A stretch of 64,000 bases of DNA from Acidovorax sp. RAC01. GTDB lineage: Bacteria > Pseudomonadota > Gammaproteobacteria > Burkholderiales > Burkholderiaceae_C. Under the pieces are notes generated by a model. The model saw only the letters and a list, made by a program, of their open reading frames with translations. It searched no databases and was not told the origin of the DNA. Position numbers and translations under genes: made by a program. The stretch lies in the NCBI RefSeq assembly GCF_001714725.1, contig NZ_CP016447.1, forward strand, positions 2,123,001 to 2,187,000. The letters are read 5' to 3'. Shown here in pieces: positions 1 through 8,396 of the stretch (its first letter is position 1; every line of letters begins with the position of its first letter).

Positions 1-1047
1 GCGCCACGTTTTCAAACCATTCGGTGCTGTTGCGCGCGGCGTTCTGGATCTTGAGCACCTCCACGCTGCGGCGCGCCTCGTAGTGCTGCAGCACTGCATC
101 GATGGGCAGGCCGGTGGCAAACTCGTTGGCCAGGTCGATGGCGTCCTCGAGCGCCAGCTTGGTGCCGCTGCCAATCGAGAAATGCGCCGTGTGCGCCGCG
201 TCGCCCATCAGCACGATGGGCACCTGCCTGCCACCAATGGCTTCGCGGTGCACCCAGGTGTTGCAGATCACACGCGGAAAACGGATCCAGTTGGCCGAGC
301 CGCGCAGGTGCGTGGCGTTGCTGATGAGCGCGTTGCCGTCCAGGTACCTGGCAAACAGTTTTTCGCAAAAGGCGATGGCCTCGGGCTGCTCCATCTGGTC
401 GAGGCCGTGCGCCTTCCACACGGCCTCCGGTGTTTCGACGATGAAGGTGGAGGTGTCGGCGTCGAACTGGTAGGCGTGCGCCTGAAACCAGCCGTGCTCC
501 GTCTGCTCGAAGGCAAAGGTGAAGGCGTCAAAATTTTTCTTCGTGCCCAGCCACACGAAGCGGCATTCGCGCAGGTCGATGTCGGGCTGGAAGGTGCTGG
601 CGTATCGGCTGCGGATGCGGCTGTTGAGGCCGTCGCTGGCAATCACCAGGTCGGCGCCGTACTGCGCGGCGAGCTGCTGGTCGTCGGCCACGTCGGTCTC
701 GAACTGCAGGTCCACGCCCAGTGCCAGGCAGCGGTCCTGCAGGATGTTGAGCAGCCGCTTGCGCCCAATGCCGCAAAAGCCGTGGCCGGTGGAGCGCACG
801 CTGCGGTCCTTGAAGAAGACCTCGATGTCGTCCCAGTGGTTGAACGCATCGCCAATGAGCGTGGCTGTGGGCGCGTCGGCGGCCTGCAGGTTGGCCAGGG
901 TCTGGTCCGACAGCACCACGCCCCAGCCAAAGGTGTCAAACGGCCGGTTGCGCTCGACCACCGTGATGCGATGGGCGGGGTTCTGCTGCTTCATGAGCAG
1001 GGCGAAGTAGAGACCCGCGGGGCCGCCACCGATGCAGAGGATGTTCA
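1..1047 (-). CDS. Aryl-CoA flavin monooxygenase (anthraniloyl-CoA monooxygenase / salicylyl-CoA 5-hydroxylase type), N-terminal part
   Basis: Only the first 349 residues are in the window; the gene continues past the left edge. The protein starts with a dinucleotide-binding loop ([20 protein letters not shown]) and carries the second FAD motif [21 protein letters not shown] near residue 290, which is typical of the flavin monooxygenase half of anthraniloyl-CoA monooxygenase or salicylyl-CoA 5-hydroxylase. Those enzymes hydroxylate an aromatic CoA thioester with NAD(P)H and O2. In the two-domain members (near 780 residues) an OYE-like reductase domain follows; whether it is present here cannot be seen. 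The start at 1047 is supported by the Rossmann motif beginning at residue 2. A palindrome at 1058-1071 just upstream suggests local repression. Family assignment is firm; the exact substrate is inferred. Confidence 0.8.
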
Positions 1048-1057
1048 TGTCAAAATA

Positions 1058-1071
1058 GTTTAGGTCTAAAC
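1058..1071. promoter_or_regulatory. Perfect inverted repeat GTTTAG-GT-CTAAAC, candidate repressor operator
   Basis: A 14-bp perfect palindrome centred 17-18 bases upstream of the monooxygenase start codon, within an A/T-rich patch. Its place over the promoter and ribosome-binding region fits a MarR- or TetR-type aromatic-CoA-responsive repressor, but no such regulator gene is in the window. Confidence 0.45.
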
Positions 1072-1199
1072 AAAATGCTGTCAATGGGGCCATCCCGTGC
1101 AACTTGTGACAGCACTGCCATGGCTGCGGCGCACAATGGCTGGCAGGGCAGCGTTGCCCTTTTTCCGCACTGAACCCGCCCCCACAGGGCCCCACTCCC

Positions 1200-1517
1200 A
1201 TGCTTTACAAATTCAAGTCCCGTGCCGCCGCCGATCTGATCATGCTGGAGCCCCAGGGCCGGCAGATCGTGACCCTCATGGGCAAGACGCCGGGCGCCAG
1301 CGGCATCGTGACCGTGGCGCAGATTCCCGACGCCATTGCTGCGCTGGAAGCGGCCGTGGCCGCCGAAGAGGCGCGGCAGGCCGAGGCCGCAGACGACCAG
1401 GAGCTGACCGAGCAGCAGCGTGCCGAGCTGGTGAGCCTGCGCCAGCGCGTCACGCCCTTCATCAAGATGCTGCGCGTCAGTGCCGCCGAAAAAGCGGACG
1501 TGGTGTGGGGCGTGTAG
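1200..1517 (+). CDS. DUF1840 domain-containing protein
   Basis: A 105-residue protein that matches the small DUF1840 family of betaproteobacteria: it begins [18 protein letters not shown], has a middle segment of Ala/Glu-rich helix (about 48-75), and ends with the conserved [27 protein letters not shown] tail. No function is established for the family and no catalytic residues are visible. It has no signal peptide or membrane segment, so it is probably cytoplasmic. It is divergent from the monooxygenase gene (152-bp gap) and is followed after 5 bp by the NTF2-like gene, so the two plus-strand genes may be cotranscribed. Confidence 0.8.
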   Translation: MLYKFKSRAAADLIMLEPQGRQIVTLMGKTPGASGIVTVAQIPDAIAALEAAVAAEEARQAEAADDQELTEQQRAELVSLRQRVTPFIKMLRVSAAEKADVVWGV

Positions 1518-1522
1518 GCGCG

Positions 1523-1903
1523 GTGCACAGCCAATCGCCCCAGGCCGTGGTGCATGCCCAGCTGGATGCCTATAACGCCAAGGACATTGACGCGCTGCTG
1601 GCCACCTATGCGCCCGATGCCGAGCAGTACACCCTGCATGGGGAGCGGCTGGCGCAGGGGCACGCGCAGTTGCGGGAGCGGTTTCTCACCCGCTTTGCCG
1701 AGCCGGACCTGCATGCTCGCCTGCTGTCTCGCACGGTGCTGGGCAGCACCGCGGTGGACGCGGAGCTGATCACCCGTAACTTCCCCGAAGGCCCCGGCAC
1801 TGTGGAGATGCTGTGCATCTACGAAGTGGTGGAGGGTCGCATCTGGCGGGCGTCGTTTGCCATCGGCCAAAAGCGGCCGGGAACTCCGCCGCCTGCTGGC
1901 TGA
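1523..1903 (+). CDS. Nuclear transport factor 2-like (SnoaL-type) small protein
   Basis: A 126-residue protein starting at a GTG codon (MHSQSPQAVVHAQLDAYNAKD). The pattern QLDAYNAKDIDALLATYAPD at the start, an acidic pocket region, and the closing strands IYEVVEGRIWRASFAIG are typical of the cone-shaped NTF2/SnoaL fold (steroid isomerases, polyketide cyclases and many uncharacterised proteins). The substrate cannot be read from sequence. No ATG fits the start of the fold; a second GTG six codons upstream (1505) is possible but would overlap the DUF1840 gene. The ribosome-binding site is weak, which suggests coupling to the upstream gene. It converges on the receptor gene at 1943. Confidence 0.7.
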   Translation: MHSQSPQAVVHAQLDAYNAKDIDALLATYAPDAEQYTLHGERLAQGHAQLRERFLTRFAEPDLHARLLSRTVLGSTAVDAELITRNFPEGPGTVEMLCIYEVVEGRIWRASFAIGQKRPGTPPPAG

Positions 1904-1942
1904 GCCTGCGCGCAGCGAGAGCGGCGAGGCCGCCCGCCCGGG

Positions 1943-2968
1943 TCAGTCCACCTTGGCGCCGGACGCCTTGACCACCTGCGCCCACTTGGTGTGTTCGGCG
2001 TCGATGTGGCGCACAAACTCTGCCGGCGTGATCCCGCCGGGGATGGCGCCCTGGGCCAGCAGGCGCTCCTTCATTGCCGGCGATGCGAGCGACTTGGCAA
2101 CTTCCTGCTGGATGCGGTTGACGATGTCGGGCGGCGTGCCCGCAGGGGCCAGCAATCCAAACCACGAGCTGGCCTCATAACCCTTGAGGGTCGGGCCGCC
2201 GGCCTGCTCGATGGTCGGCACCTCGGGCAGCGCGCCCGAGCGCGTGGCGCTGGTCACGGCCAGCGCCGTGAGCTTGCCGGCCTTGATCTGCGCCATGGAT
2301 GAGGGCAGGTTGTCGAACATCACATCGGCATTGCCTGCCACCATGTCCATCAGTGCCGGGCCCGAGCCCCGATAGGGCAGGTGGACCATGAAGGTGCCCG
2401 TCATACTCTTGAACAATTCGCCCGCCAGGTGGATGGACGTGCCATTGCCGCTGGAGGCCATGTTCAGCTTGCCCGGGCTGGCCTTGGCCACGCGGATGAA
2501 GTCCTGCACATTGGCAATGCCCAGCGCCTTCGCCTTGTCGGCGTTCATCACCATCACGTTGGGCACGGCGGCCACCAGCGTGATGGGCACAAAGTCCTTG
2601 ATCGGATCGAACGGCAGCCTGGCGTACAGCGCGCGGTTGATGCCGTGCGTGCCCACGGTGCCCATCAGCAGCGTGTAGCCGTCGGCGGGGGCCTTGGCGA
2701 CGATGTCGGCACCCACGTTGCCGCCCGCGCCCGCGCGGTTGTCCACCACGAACTGCTGCCCGAAGGCCGCGCTGAGGTCGGGCACCAGCGCGCGGGCCAG
2801 GATGTCGGTGGTGCCACCGGGCGCAAACGGCACCACGATGCGCACCGGCTTGTTGGGCCAGGCGGCCTGCGCATGGGCCTTGGGCAGCACCGCAACGCCG
2901 GTGGCCAGTGCCAGGGCGGTCAGGGCTGCGGTGGAGGTGAGTGTGCGTCGGCGGATCAGGGATGTCAT
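1943..2968 (-). CDS. Tripartite tricarboxylate transporter substrate-binding protein (Bug/TctC family)
   Basis: A 341-residue periplasmic receptor. It has a basic start followed by a hydrophobic signal peptide ending KAHAQA, then the Bug-family opening [27 protein letters not shown] and the second marker [28 protein letters not shown]. Members bind carboxylates or amides; most genomes of this group carry far more receptors than TctAB membrane pairs. No TctA or TctB gene is nearby, so this is an orphan receptor whose ligand cannot be predicted. The ATG at 2968 is preferred because AAAGGA lies 10 bases upstream and the signal peptide begins there; an in-frame upstream ATG would add 18 residues before it. 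It is transcribed in the same direction as the receptor at 3209 but is separated from it by a terminator. Confidence 0.9.
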   Translation of the reverse strand: MTSLIRRRTLTSTAALTALALATGVAVLPKAHAQAAWPNKPVRIVVPFAPGGTTDILARALVPDLSAAFGQQFVVDNRAGAGGNVGADIVAKAPADGYTLLMGTVGTHGINRALYARLPFDPIKDFVPITLVAAVPNVMVMNADKAKALGIANVQDFIRVAKASPGKLNMASSGNGTSIHLAGELFKSMTGTFMVHLPYRGSGPALMDMVAGNADVMFDNLPSSMAQIKAGKLTALAVTSATRSGALPEVPTIEQAGGPTLKGYEASSWFGLLAPAGTPPDIVNRIQQEVAKSLASPAMKERLLAQGAIPGGITPAEFVRHIDAEHTKWAQVVKASGAKVD

Positions 2969-3108
2969 GCGGGTGGGTCCTTTCAGGTCAGCGATGCCAC
3001 CGTTGTACGTGTGCGGGGCCACAGCAGTCAGATGGATAACCCGAAGGCTTTCATCTCGTCACACGCGTGCCTTCGCGACCGGACTTGGTGCAGTCCGGCA
3101 AGCCCATG

Positions 3109-3137
3109 AAAAAAGCCACCGGGGACGCCGGTGGCTT
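3109..3137 (-). terminator. Rho-independent terminator of the receptor gene at 3209
   Basis: Read on the minus strand, AAGCCACCGG and CCGGTGGCTT pair around a five-base loop and are followed by six T residues. It lies 72 bases past the stop codon of the upstream receptor gene, isolating it from the next receptor. Confidence 0.85.
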
Positions 3138-3208
3138 GGGTAGTCGGGGACGTCCGCAAGACGGCCTGGCGCGCAAGCGCTGGCGTTATGCCGGCGTCTG
3201 CCTGGTCC

Positions 3209-4195
3209 TCAGTCGGCGTACGTGCCGGCTGCCTTGATCACGGCGCCCCACTTGTCGATTTCGGCAGCCACAAACTTCTTGTGCTCAGGGCCGTCCACGC
3301 GCTTGTCGGTGATGATCACGGCGCCCAGGGCTTCCTGCTTCTTGATGAAGTCGGGGTCCTTCAGGGCCACCTTCATGGCTTCGTTGATCTTCTTTTGCAC
3401 GTCAGCCGGCGTGCCCTTGGGCGCGTACAGGCCGTGCCAGATGCTCACGTTGAAGTCCTTGAGGCCCGATTCGGCCAGCGTGGGCAGGTCCTTTAGCGCG
3501 GGCGTGGTCAGGCGCTTGGGCGTGGTCACGGCGTAGGCCTTGACCTTCTTGCCTTCGATCTGCGGCGTGGTGTTGGTGGTCTGGTCGCACAGCAGGTCAA
3601 TCTGGCCGCCGATCAGGTCGGTGATGGCCGGGGCGGTGCCCTTGTACGGCACGGCGGTCATGTCTACCTGCATGGCGCTCTGGAACATCAGGCCGCACAG
3701 GTGCGAGGCAGCGCCCAAGCCTGCGTTACCCAGGTTGATCTTGCCCTTGTTCTGCTGGATCCAGGCCGTCAGCTCCTTGAAGTTGTTGGCTGGCATGCTG
3801 GGGCGTGCGATCAGCGTCATGGGCACTTCGTTGATCATGCCCAGGTATTCAAAGTCGGTCGGCACGTTGAACGCCAGCTTGCGGTACAGCGCCGGCATCG
3901 TGGACATGGCGATGTGGTTGAGCAGCAGCGTGTAGCCATCGGGTGTGGCGCGGGCCACGCGGGCGGCGCCGATCGAGCTGCCGGCACCGGCGGTGTTGTC
4001 CACGACCACAGTTGCGCCCAGCGGCTTGCGCAGGGCTTCGGCCAGGTCGCGTGCCACGCGGTCGGTGGGGCCGCCGGCGGCAAAGGGCACCACGATCGTG
4101 ATGTTCTTGTCCTTGGCCGGGAAGTCTTCGGCATGTGCGCCGAAAGCGGCGACGGTGGCTGCAGCGATCAGTGCAAGTTTCAACATCTTCTTCAT
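3209..4195 (-). CDS. Tripartite tricarboxylate transporter substrate-binding protein (Bug/TctC family)
   Basis: A 328-residue periplasmic receptor, a diverged paralogue of the protein at 1943. The signal peptide (MKKMLKLALIAAATVAAFGAHA) is followed by ITIVVPFAAGGPTDRVARDLAEAL and VVDNTAGAGSSIGAARVARATPDGYTLL, the two ligand-loop signatures of the Bug family. The ATG at 4195 has AGGAG seven bases upstream. Its ligand is unknown, and there is no TctAB partner in the window. It may be expressed alone, because a terminator follows it and a 300-bp repeat-bearing gap precedes it. It lies next to the CoA-ligase/ABC operon, which suggests but does not prove that it handles a related organic acid. Confidence 0.9.
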   Translation of the reverse strand: MKKMLKLALIAAATVAAFGAHAEDFPAKDKNITIVVPFAAGGPTDRVARDLAEALRKPLGATVVVDNTAGAGSSIGAARVARATPDGYTLLLNHIAMSTMPALYRKLAFNVPTDFEYLGMINEVPMTLIARPSMPANNFKELTAWIQQNKGKINLGNAGLGAASHLCGLMFQSAMQVDMTAVPYKGTAPAITDLIGGQIDLLCDQTTNTTPQIEGKKVKAYAVTTPKRLTTPALKDLPTLAESGLKDFNVSIWHGLYAPKGTPADVQKKINEAMKVALKDPDFIKKQEALGAVIITDKRVDGPEHKKFVAAEIDKWGAVIKAAGTYAD

Positions 4196-4502
4196 GGGTG
4201 CTCCTGGTGAAAGTGCCGCGATGATAGCCACGGACTTTTGGCACTGCATTGCGGATATTACGTAGCACGTCAGCAGCATGGGTTTAAAGCAAAACCGCGC
4301 TGTAGCGCTTGTATTTGTTGGCACGAGCGCTATGAAACTAATAGCTTTTATAGGGTAAACACTGCGCAGATAGCCCTGCAGCTGCTGTGCAGCGTGCATG
4401 CCATGTGCTGTCTTTTTGAGCCTGCGCAACACTGGGGTTCACAGGCCCTGGCGCGCCGGGCGCACCGCCGGTGCCATCACGGCAGGGCGTGTGCCGTGGC
4501 GG
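4196..4502. other. Intergenic region with a family B repeat copy
   Basis: No credible gene lies in these 307 bases. They hold the promoter side of the receptor gene at 3209 and, at about 4277-4352, one copy of the family B repeat. Confidence 0.6.
4277..4352 (+). repeat. Family B dispersed repeat, copy 1
   Basis: Contains the family B landmarks in order: an AAAAC tract, TAGCGCTTGT, GAGCGCTATGAAA and TAATAGCTTTTA. It is the most divergent at its 5' end among the complete copies. It lies upstream of the receptor gene at 3209. Confidence 0.6.
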
Positions 4503-5750
4503 TCAGCGGTAGCTGCGCGCGTCCTCGATCACGCGGCCGTCGTTGGGCAGGCTGCCCGGGGCCACCATTTCCACATCACCGCGCAGCTTGGTCACGTCGC
4601 GAATCGCTTCGCCCAGCTGGCGCGCCAGGCCTTCGGCCGTTTCCACGGTTTCCACCTTCAGCACCATCTGGTCGTTTGCCATCTCGCCGCTGACCACCAG
4701 GCGTGCACGCACCACCTGCGGAAAGCGCTTGGCAATCGCTGCCACCTGGCCGGGATGCACGAACATGCCACGCACCTTGGTGGTCTGGTCCGCGCGGCCC
4801 ATCCAGCCCTTGATACGGGTGTTGGTGCGGCCCGTGGGGCACTGGCCCGGCAGCACCGCCGACAGGTCACCGGTACCAAAGCGGATCAACGGGTAGTCGG
4901 GGTTGAGCGTGGTGACCACCAGCTCGCCCACCTCGCCCTCGGGCACCGGGTCGCCAGTGCCGGGGCGCACGATCTCGACGATCACGCTCTCGTCCAGCAC
5001 CAGGCCTTCACGGGCGCTGGTTTCATACGCAATGAGGCCCAGGTCTGCGCTGGCATAGCACTGGTAGCCCGCAATGCCACGCTCGGCAAACCAGTCGCGC
5101 AGGCTGGGCGGAAACGCCTCGCCGGAGACCAGCGCCTTGGTCACGGTGGGCAGCGCCACGCCCAGCTCGGCGGCTTTTTCGACAATGATCTTGAGGAAAC
5201 TGGGCGTTCCGATGTAACCCGCTGGCTGCAGCTCGGCCATGGCCTGCACCTGCTGCTCGGTCTGGCCCGTGCCACCGGGGAATACGGTGCAGCCCAGCGC
5301 GTGGGCGCCGGTTTCCATCATCGAGCCCGCGGGCACAAAGTGGTAGCTGAAGCTGTTGTGGATCAGCTCGCCGCTGCGAAAGCCTGCAGCGTGGATCGCC
5401 CGGGCCATGCGCCAGTAATCGCGCCGCGTGCCCTCGGGTTCGTAGATGGTGCCTGGGCTGGCAAAAACGCGCGTCATGCCCGGGCCAAACCCCAGCGCGC
5501 TGAAGCCGCCAAACACGTTGGTGGCGCGGCCCGCCTGCTGACGCTCCAGCAGCTCGTACTTGCGCGTGACGGGCAGCGCGGCCAGTGCCGCACGGCTGGT
5601 GACGGCGGCGGCGTCCACACCCGCCAGGATGCTGGCAAAAGCGGGCGACGCCTTCTGGGCATGGGCGATCTGCTGCGGCAGCGCGGCCAGCAGCGCCGCT
5701 TCGCGCTCGGCCGGGCTGCGGGTTTCCAGGGCGTCATAGAACGTGCTCAT
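4503..5750 (-). CDS. Phenylacetate-CoA ligase-like (PaaK family) adenylate-forming enzyme
   Basis: A 415-residue protein of the PaaK branch of acyl-CoA ligases, which activate aryl or acyl acids with ATP and CoA. The C-terminal half keeps the family motifs: RFGTGDLSAVLPG (about 280-295), GWMGRADQTTKVRGMFVHPGQV (about 310-335) and the closing NDGRVIEDARSYR. In contrast the glycine-rich phosphate loop, normally SSGTTGKPT in PaaK, is ASPGTIYEPEG near residue 100, so the ATP-binding loop is atypical. The ATG at 5750 has AAGGAA about ten bases upstream. It is the last gene of the minus-strand transport operon, separated from livF by a family A repeat, so it probably activates the imported acid. 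The real substrate is unknown, and a non-canonical or weak ligase is possible. Confidence 0.8.
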   Translation of the reverse strand: MSTFYDALETRSPAEREAALLAALPQQIAHAQKASPAFASILAGVDAAAVTSRAALAALPVTRKYELLERQQAGRATNVFGGFSALGFGPGMTRVFASPGTIYEPEGTRRDYWRMARAIHAAGFRSGELIHNSFSYHFVPAGSMMETGAHALGCTVFPGGTGQTEQQVQAMAELQPAGYIGTPSFLKIIVEKAAELGVALPTVTKALVSGEAFPPSLRDWFAERGIAGYQCYASADLGLIAYETSAREGLVLDESVIVEIVRPGTGDPVPEGEVGELVVTTLNPDYPLIRFGTGDLSAVLPGQCPTGRTNTRIKGWMGRADQTTKVRGMFVHPGQVAAIAKRFPQVVRARLVVSGEMANDQMVLKVETVETAEGLARQLGEAIRDVTKLRGDVEMVAPGSLPNDGRVIEDARSYR

Positions 5751-5783
5751 GCCTGGGTTCCTTGTGAGGTGGTTTTTAAGTGA

Positions 5784-5833
5784 AATTGGCCTCTGGCGCT
5801 TATCCGTCAAGCGCAAGCAGCTATGGATTCAGG
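5784..5833 (+). repeat. Family B dispersed repeat, copy 2
   Basis: Short copy reading AAATTGGCCTCTGGCGCTTA, then AAGCGCAAGCAGCTATGG. It sits between the PaaK-like gene and the family A copy that follows livF. Confidence 0.65.
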
Positions 5834-5876
5834 AGTGATACGTTCAGCGTTGAAAAGGTGCGAAACCTCGAATACC

Positions 5877-5972
5877 GGCGCGGCCGCGGCCAGCGCCAAC
5901 GCGCAAGGGCCGCCCCGCCGCGCTGGTGGCGTCCCCCTGAGGGGGAAGGCGCGCAGCGCCACAGGGGGCATG
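5877..5972 (-). repeat. Family A stop-codon-linked repeat, copy 1
   Basis: On the minus strand it begins three bases after the livF stop codon: CCCCCTGTGGCGCTGCGCGCC, then TTCCCCCTCAGGGGGACGCC (hairpin with no extra apical loop), then GGCGGGGCGGCCCTTGCGCG. It has the same orientation as livF. Confidence 0.8.
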
Positions 5973-6785
5973 TCAGGCCAACCAGCGCTTGCGGCGCTTG
6001 TAGCTTTTCACGTCCTTGAAGCTCTTGCGCTCGCCGCCGCCCATGCCCAGGTAGAACTCCTTGACGTCCTCGTTGTTGGCAAGGTCCTTGGCGGCGCCGT
6101 CCATCACCACGCGGCCGCTTTCCATGATGTAGCCGTAGTCCGAATACTTGAGTGCCATGTTGGTGTTCTGCTCTGCCAGCAGGAAGGTGACCTTCTCCTT
6201 GGTGTTCAGGTCCTTCACGATGTTGAACACCTCCTCCACGATCTGCGGAGCCAGGCCCATCGATGGCTCATCCAGCAGCACCATGCTGGGGTTGGCCATC
6301 AGCGCGCGGCCGATGGCGCACATCTGCTGCTCGCCGCCCGAGGTATAGGCCGCCTGCGAGGTGCGCCGCGTCTTGAGGCGCGGAAAGTAGTTGTAGACCT
6401 TCTCCAGGTTGCGCGCGATTTCGGCCTTGCTGGTGCGGGTGTAGCTGCCCGTCATCAGATTTTCTTCAATCGTCAGGTGGGCAAAGCAGTGCCGCCCTTC
6501 CATCACCTGCACCACGCCGCGCTGCACCAGATCGGCCGGCGTGAGGTTCTCGATGCGTTCACCACGCAACTCAATGCTGCCCTTGGTGACCTCACCGCGT
6601 TCGCCCTGCAGCAGGTTCGAGATGGCGCGCAACGTGGTCGTCTTGCCCGCCCCGTTGCCCCCCAGGATGGCCACGATGGAGCCCTCGCGCACCTGCAGCG
6701 AGACGCCCTTGAGCACCAGAATCACGTGGTTGTAGATGACCTCGATGCCGTTGACGTTGAGAACGATATTGCTGTTGGAGTCCAT
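5973..6785 (-). CDS. livF: Branched-chain amino acid-type ABC transporter ATP-binding protein (LivF)
   Basis: A 270-residue cytoplasmic ATPase of the HAAT (hydrophobic amino acid/amide) ABC family. The Walker A motif is [13 protein letters not shown] (about 39-51), the signature is YTSGGEQQMCAIGRAL, and Walker B is MVLLDEPSMGLAP. It pairs with LivG at 10447 to energise LivH-LivM. The ATG at 6785 has AGGAAGG at a good distance; an in-frame TTG seven codons upstream is less likely. It is slightly longer at the C terminus than E. coli LivF because of a Lys/Arg-rich tail (SYKRRKRW). Its place in an operon with two CoA ligases suggests the transporter imports an aromatic or other organic acid rather than leucine; this is inference. 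Confidence 0.9.
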   Translation of the reverse strand: MDSNSNIVLNVNGIEVIYNHVILVLKGVSLQVREGSIVAILGGNGAGKTTTLRAISNLLQGERGEVTKGSIELRGERIENLTPADLVQRGVVQVMEGRHCFAHLTIEENLMTGSYTRTSKAEIARNLEKVYNYFPRLKTRRTSQAAYTSGGEQQMCAIGRALMANPSMVLLDEPSMGLAPQIVEEVFNIVKDLNTKEKVTFLLAEQNTNMALKYSDYGYIMESGRVVMDGAAKDLANNEDVKEFYLGMGGGERKSFKDVKSYKRRKRWLA

Positions 6786-6897
6786 GGTGTTGCCTTCCTG
6801 TACCAATCCAAAACGTTGCTGTAACGCGCAACGCTTTGGATTGGCGGCTGCAGTCGACTGCAGCCGCTACGTCACTGGCCCTTGAAACAGACCCGAC

Positions 6898-7011
6898 CCA
6901 GGCCAGGGCCACCGTGCAAGGGCCGCCCCGCCGCACCGGTGGCGTCCCCCTTCCTGAATCGCGCAGCGATTCAAGAGAAGGGGGAAGGCGCGTCAGCGCC
7001 TCAGGGGGATG
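6898..7011 (-). repeat. Family A stop-codon-linked repeat, copy 2
   Basis: On the minus strand it starts just after the stop of the binding-protein gene at 7015: CCCCCTGAGGCGCTGACGCGCC, then a CCCCCTT/AAGGGGG stem whose loop is extended by a second hairpin, GAATCGC-TGC-GCGATTC, and then GGCGGGGCGGCCCTTGCACG. The extended loop is self-complementary although its sequence differs from other copies. Confidence 0.8.
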
Positions 7012-7014
7012 ACC

Positions 7015-8343
7015 TCAAGACTGGCAGTCGGCGGCGTCGCGGCGCGTCATCTTCTTGTCGGCCAGGTACTTCTCTGCACCGGCCTTCACCATGGGCTTGA
7101 GGATCTGCTCGTCAGCCTGGTACCAGTCCGACGAGAAGTTCCACTTGCTGCCATCCCAGGTGTGCACGCGCGACCAGGTCGAACCCATGTGGTCGGCGCA
7201 GCTGGTGGACAGCGGACGCATCACGCCGTTGAAACCCAGGGCGTCAAGCTTCTTCTGGTCCAGGGCCAGGTTTTCCATGCCCCAGCGCACCTGCTCGCCC
7301 GTCATGACCTTGCCCTTGCCAAAACGCTCCTGGGCGCGGCGCACCGACTCGACGGCCAGCATCTGGATGATCACGCCGCGCGTGTACAGCACCGAACCCA
7401 CTTCGTCCTTGGGGCCGGTGCCCTGGCCTTTTTCGTGCACGTGCTTCAGGATGTCCTGGATCACCTTGTTCTGCTGGCCGTAGCCGTTCAGTGCCAAGGC
7501 GTTGTAGCCCTTGGCGCCTTCGCCCACGTCACGCACATCGGGTTCAGCACCCGCCCACCACACACCGTACATCTTGTCGCGGGGGTAGCCCGTGGCTTGG
7601 GCTTCCTTTAGTGCGGTGGAGTTCATCACGCCCCAGCCCCACAGCAACACATAGTCAGGGCGGCTCTGGCGCACCTGTAGCCAGGTGGCTTTCTGTTCCA
7701 CGCCAGGAGCGGTCACTGGCAGCATCTGCAGTTCAAAGCCATGCATCTTTGCGCGCTCTTGCAGTACCGGGATGGGCTCCTTGCCGAACGGGCTGTCGTG
7801 GTAGACCAGTGCGATCTTCTTGCCCTTGAGCTTGTCGAGCCCGCCGTTGACCTTGCCCAGATGCTGGATCAGGATGTCGGCGCCCGTCCAGTAGCTGCCC
7901 ATGAAGGGGAAGTTCCATTTGAAGGCCTGGCCATCCTGCGCCACGGACAGGCCGTAGCCCAGCGTCATCAACGGGATCTTGTCCACGGGCGCCTTCTCGG
8001 TCAGCGCAAAGGTGATGCCGGTGGCTTGTGGGTCAAACATCGAGACGCCCGGGCGGCTCTTGAGGCGTTCGTAGCACTCCACGCCGCGGTCAGTGGCGTA
8101 GCCCGTTTCACATTCCTCAAAGGTCAGCTTCACACCATTGATGCCGCCGTCGCGGGCATTGATCAACTTGATGTAGTCCTGCTTGCCGTTGGCCCATGGC
8201 ACACCGTTGGGTGCGTAGGGGCCCGTGCGGTAGGACAGCAGCGGGAAGAACTGCTCCTTGGCTTGCGCGAAGGCGCTCGTCGCGATGGACGAGGCACCGG
8301 CAGCAACCACCGCAGCGGCGATCACGATTTTCGAAAGCTTCAT
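7015..8343 (-). CDS. HAAT-family ABC transporter periplasmic substrate-binding protein
   Basis: A 442-residue periplasmic binding protein (Peripla_BP_6 type) with a signal peptide of about 26 residues ending SAFAQA. The mature part begins KEQFFPLLSYRTGPYAPNG and contains GVKLTFEECETGYATDRGVE, typical of the larger (about 440-residue) HAAT receptors that travel with a LivGFHM set plus acyl-CoA ligases. The ATG at 8343 has AAAGGAG eight bases upstream. It is the receptor of the transporter encoded by livM, livH, livG and livF around it. Candidate ligands are aromatic acids, amides or branched-chain compounds; the sequence alone does not decide. A family A repeat follows its stop codon and may separate its mRNA level from that of livF. 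Confidence 0.9.
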   Translation of the reverse strand: MKLSKIVIAAAVVAAGASSIATSAFAQAKEQFFPLLSYRTGPYAPNGVPWANGKQDYIKLINARDGGINGVKLTFEECETGYATDRGVECYERLKSRPGVSMFDPQATGITFALTEKAPVDKIPLMTLGYGLSVAQDGQAFKWNFPFMGSYWTGADILIQHLGKVNGGLDKLKGKKIALVYHDSPFGKEPIPVLQERAKMHGFELQMLPVTAPGVEQKATWLQVRQSRPDYVLLWGWGVMNSTALKEAQATGYPRDKMYGVWWAGAEPDVRDVGEGAKGYNALALNGYGQQNKVIQDILKHVHEKGQGTGPKDEVGSVLYTRGVIIQMLAVESVRRAQERFGKGKVMTGEQVRWGMENLALDQKKLDALGFNGVMRPLSTSCADHMGSTWSRVHTWDGSKWNFSSDWYQADEQILKPMVKAGAEKYLADKKMTRRDAADCQS

Positions 8344-8396
8344 GGATGTCTCCTTTGAATGAATGTGTTGAAGCACGGGGGGGGAAACTTTGGGGA

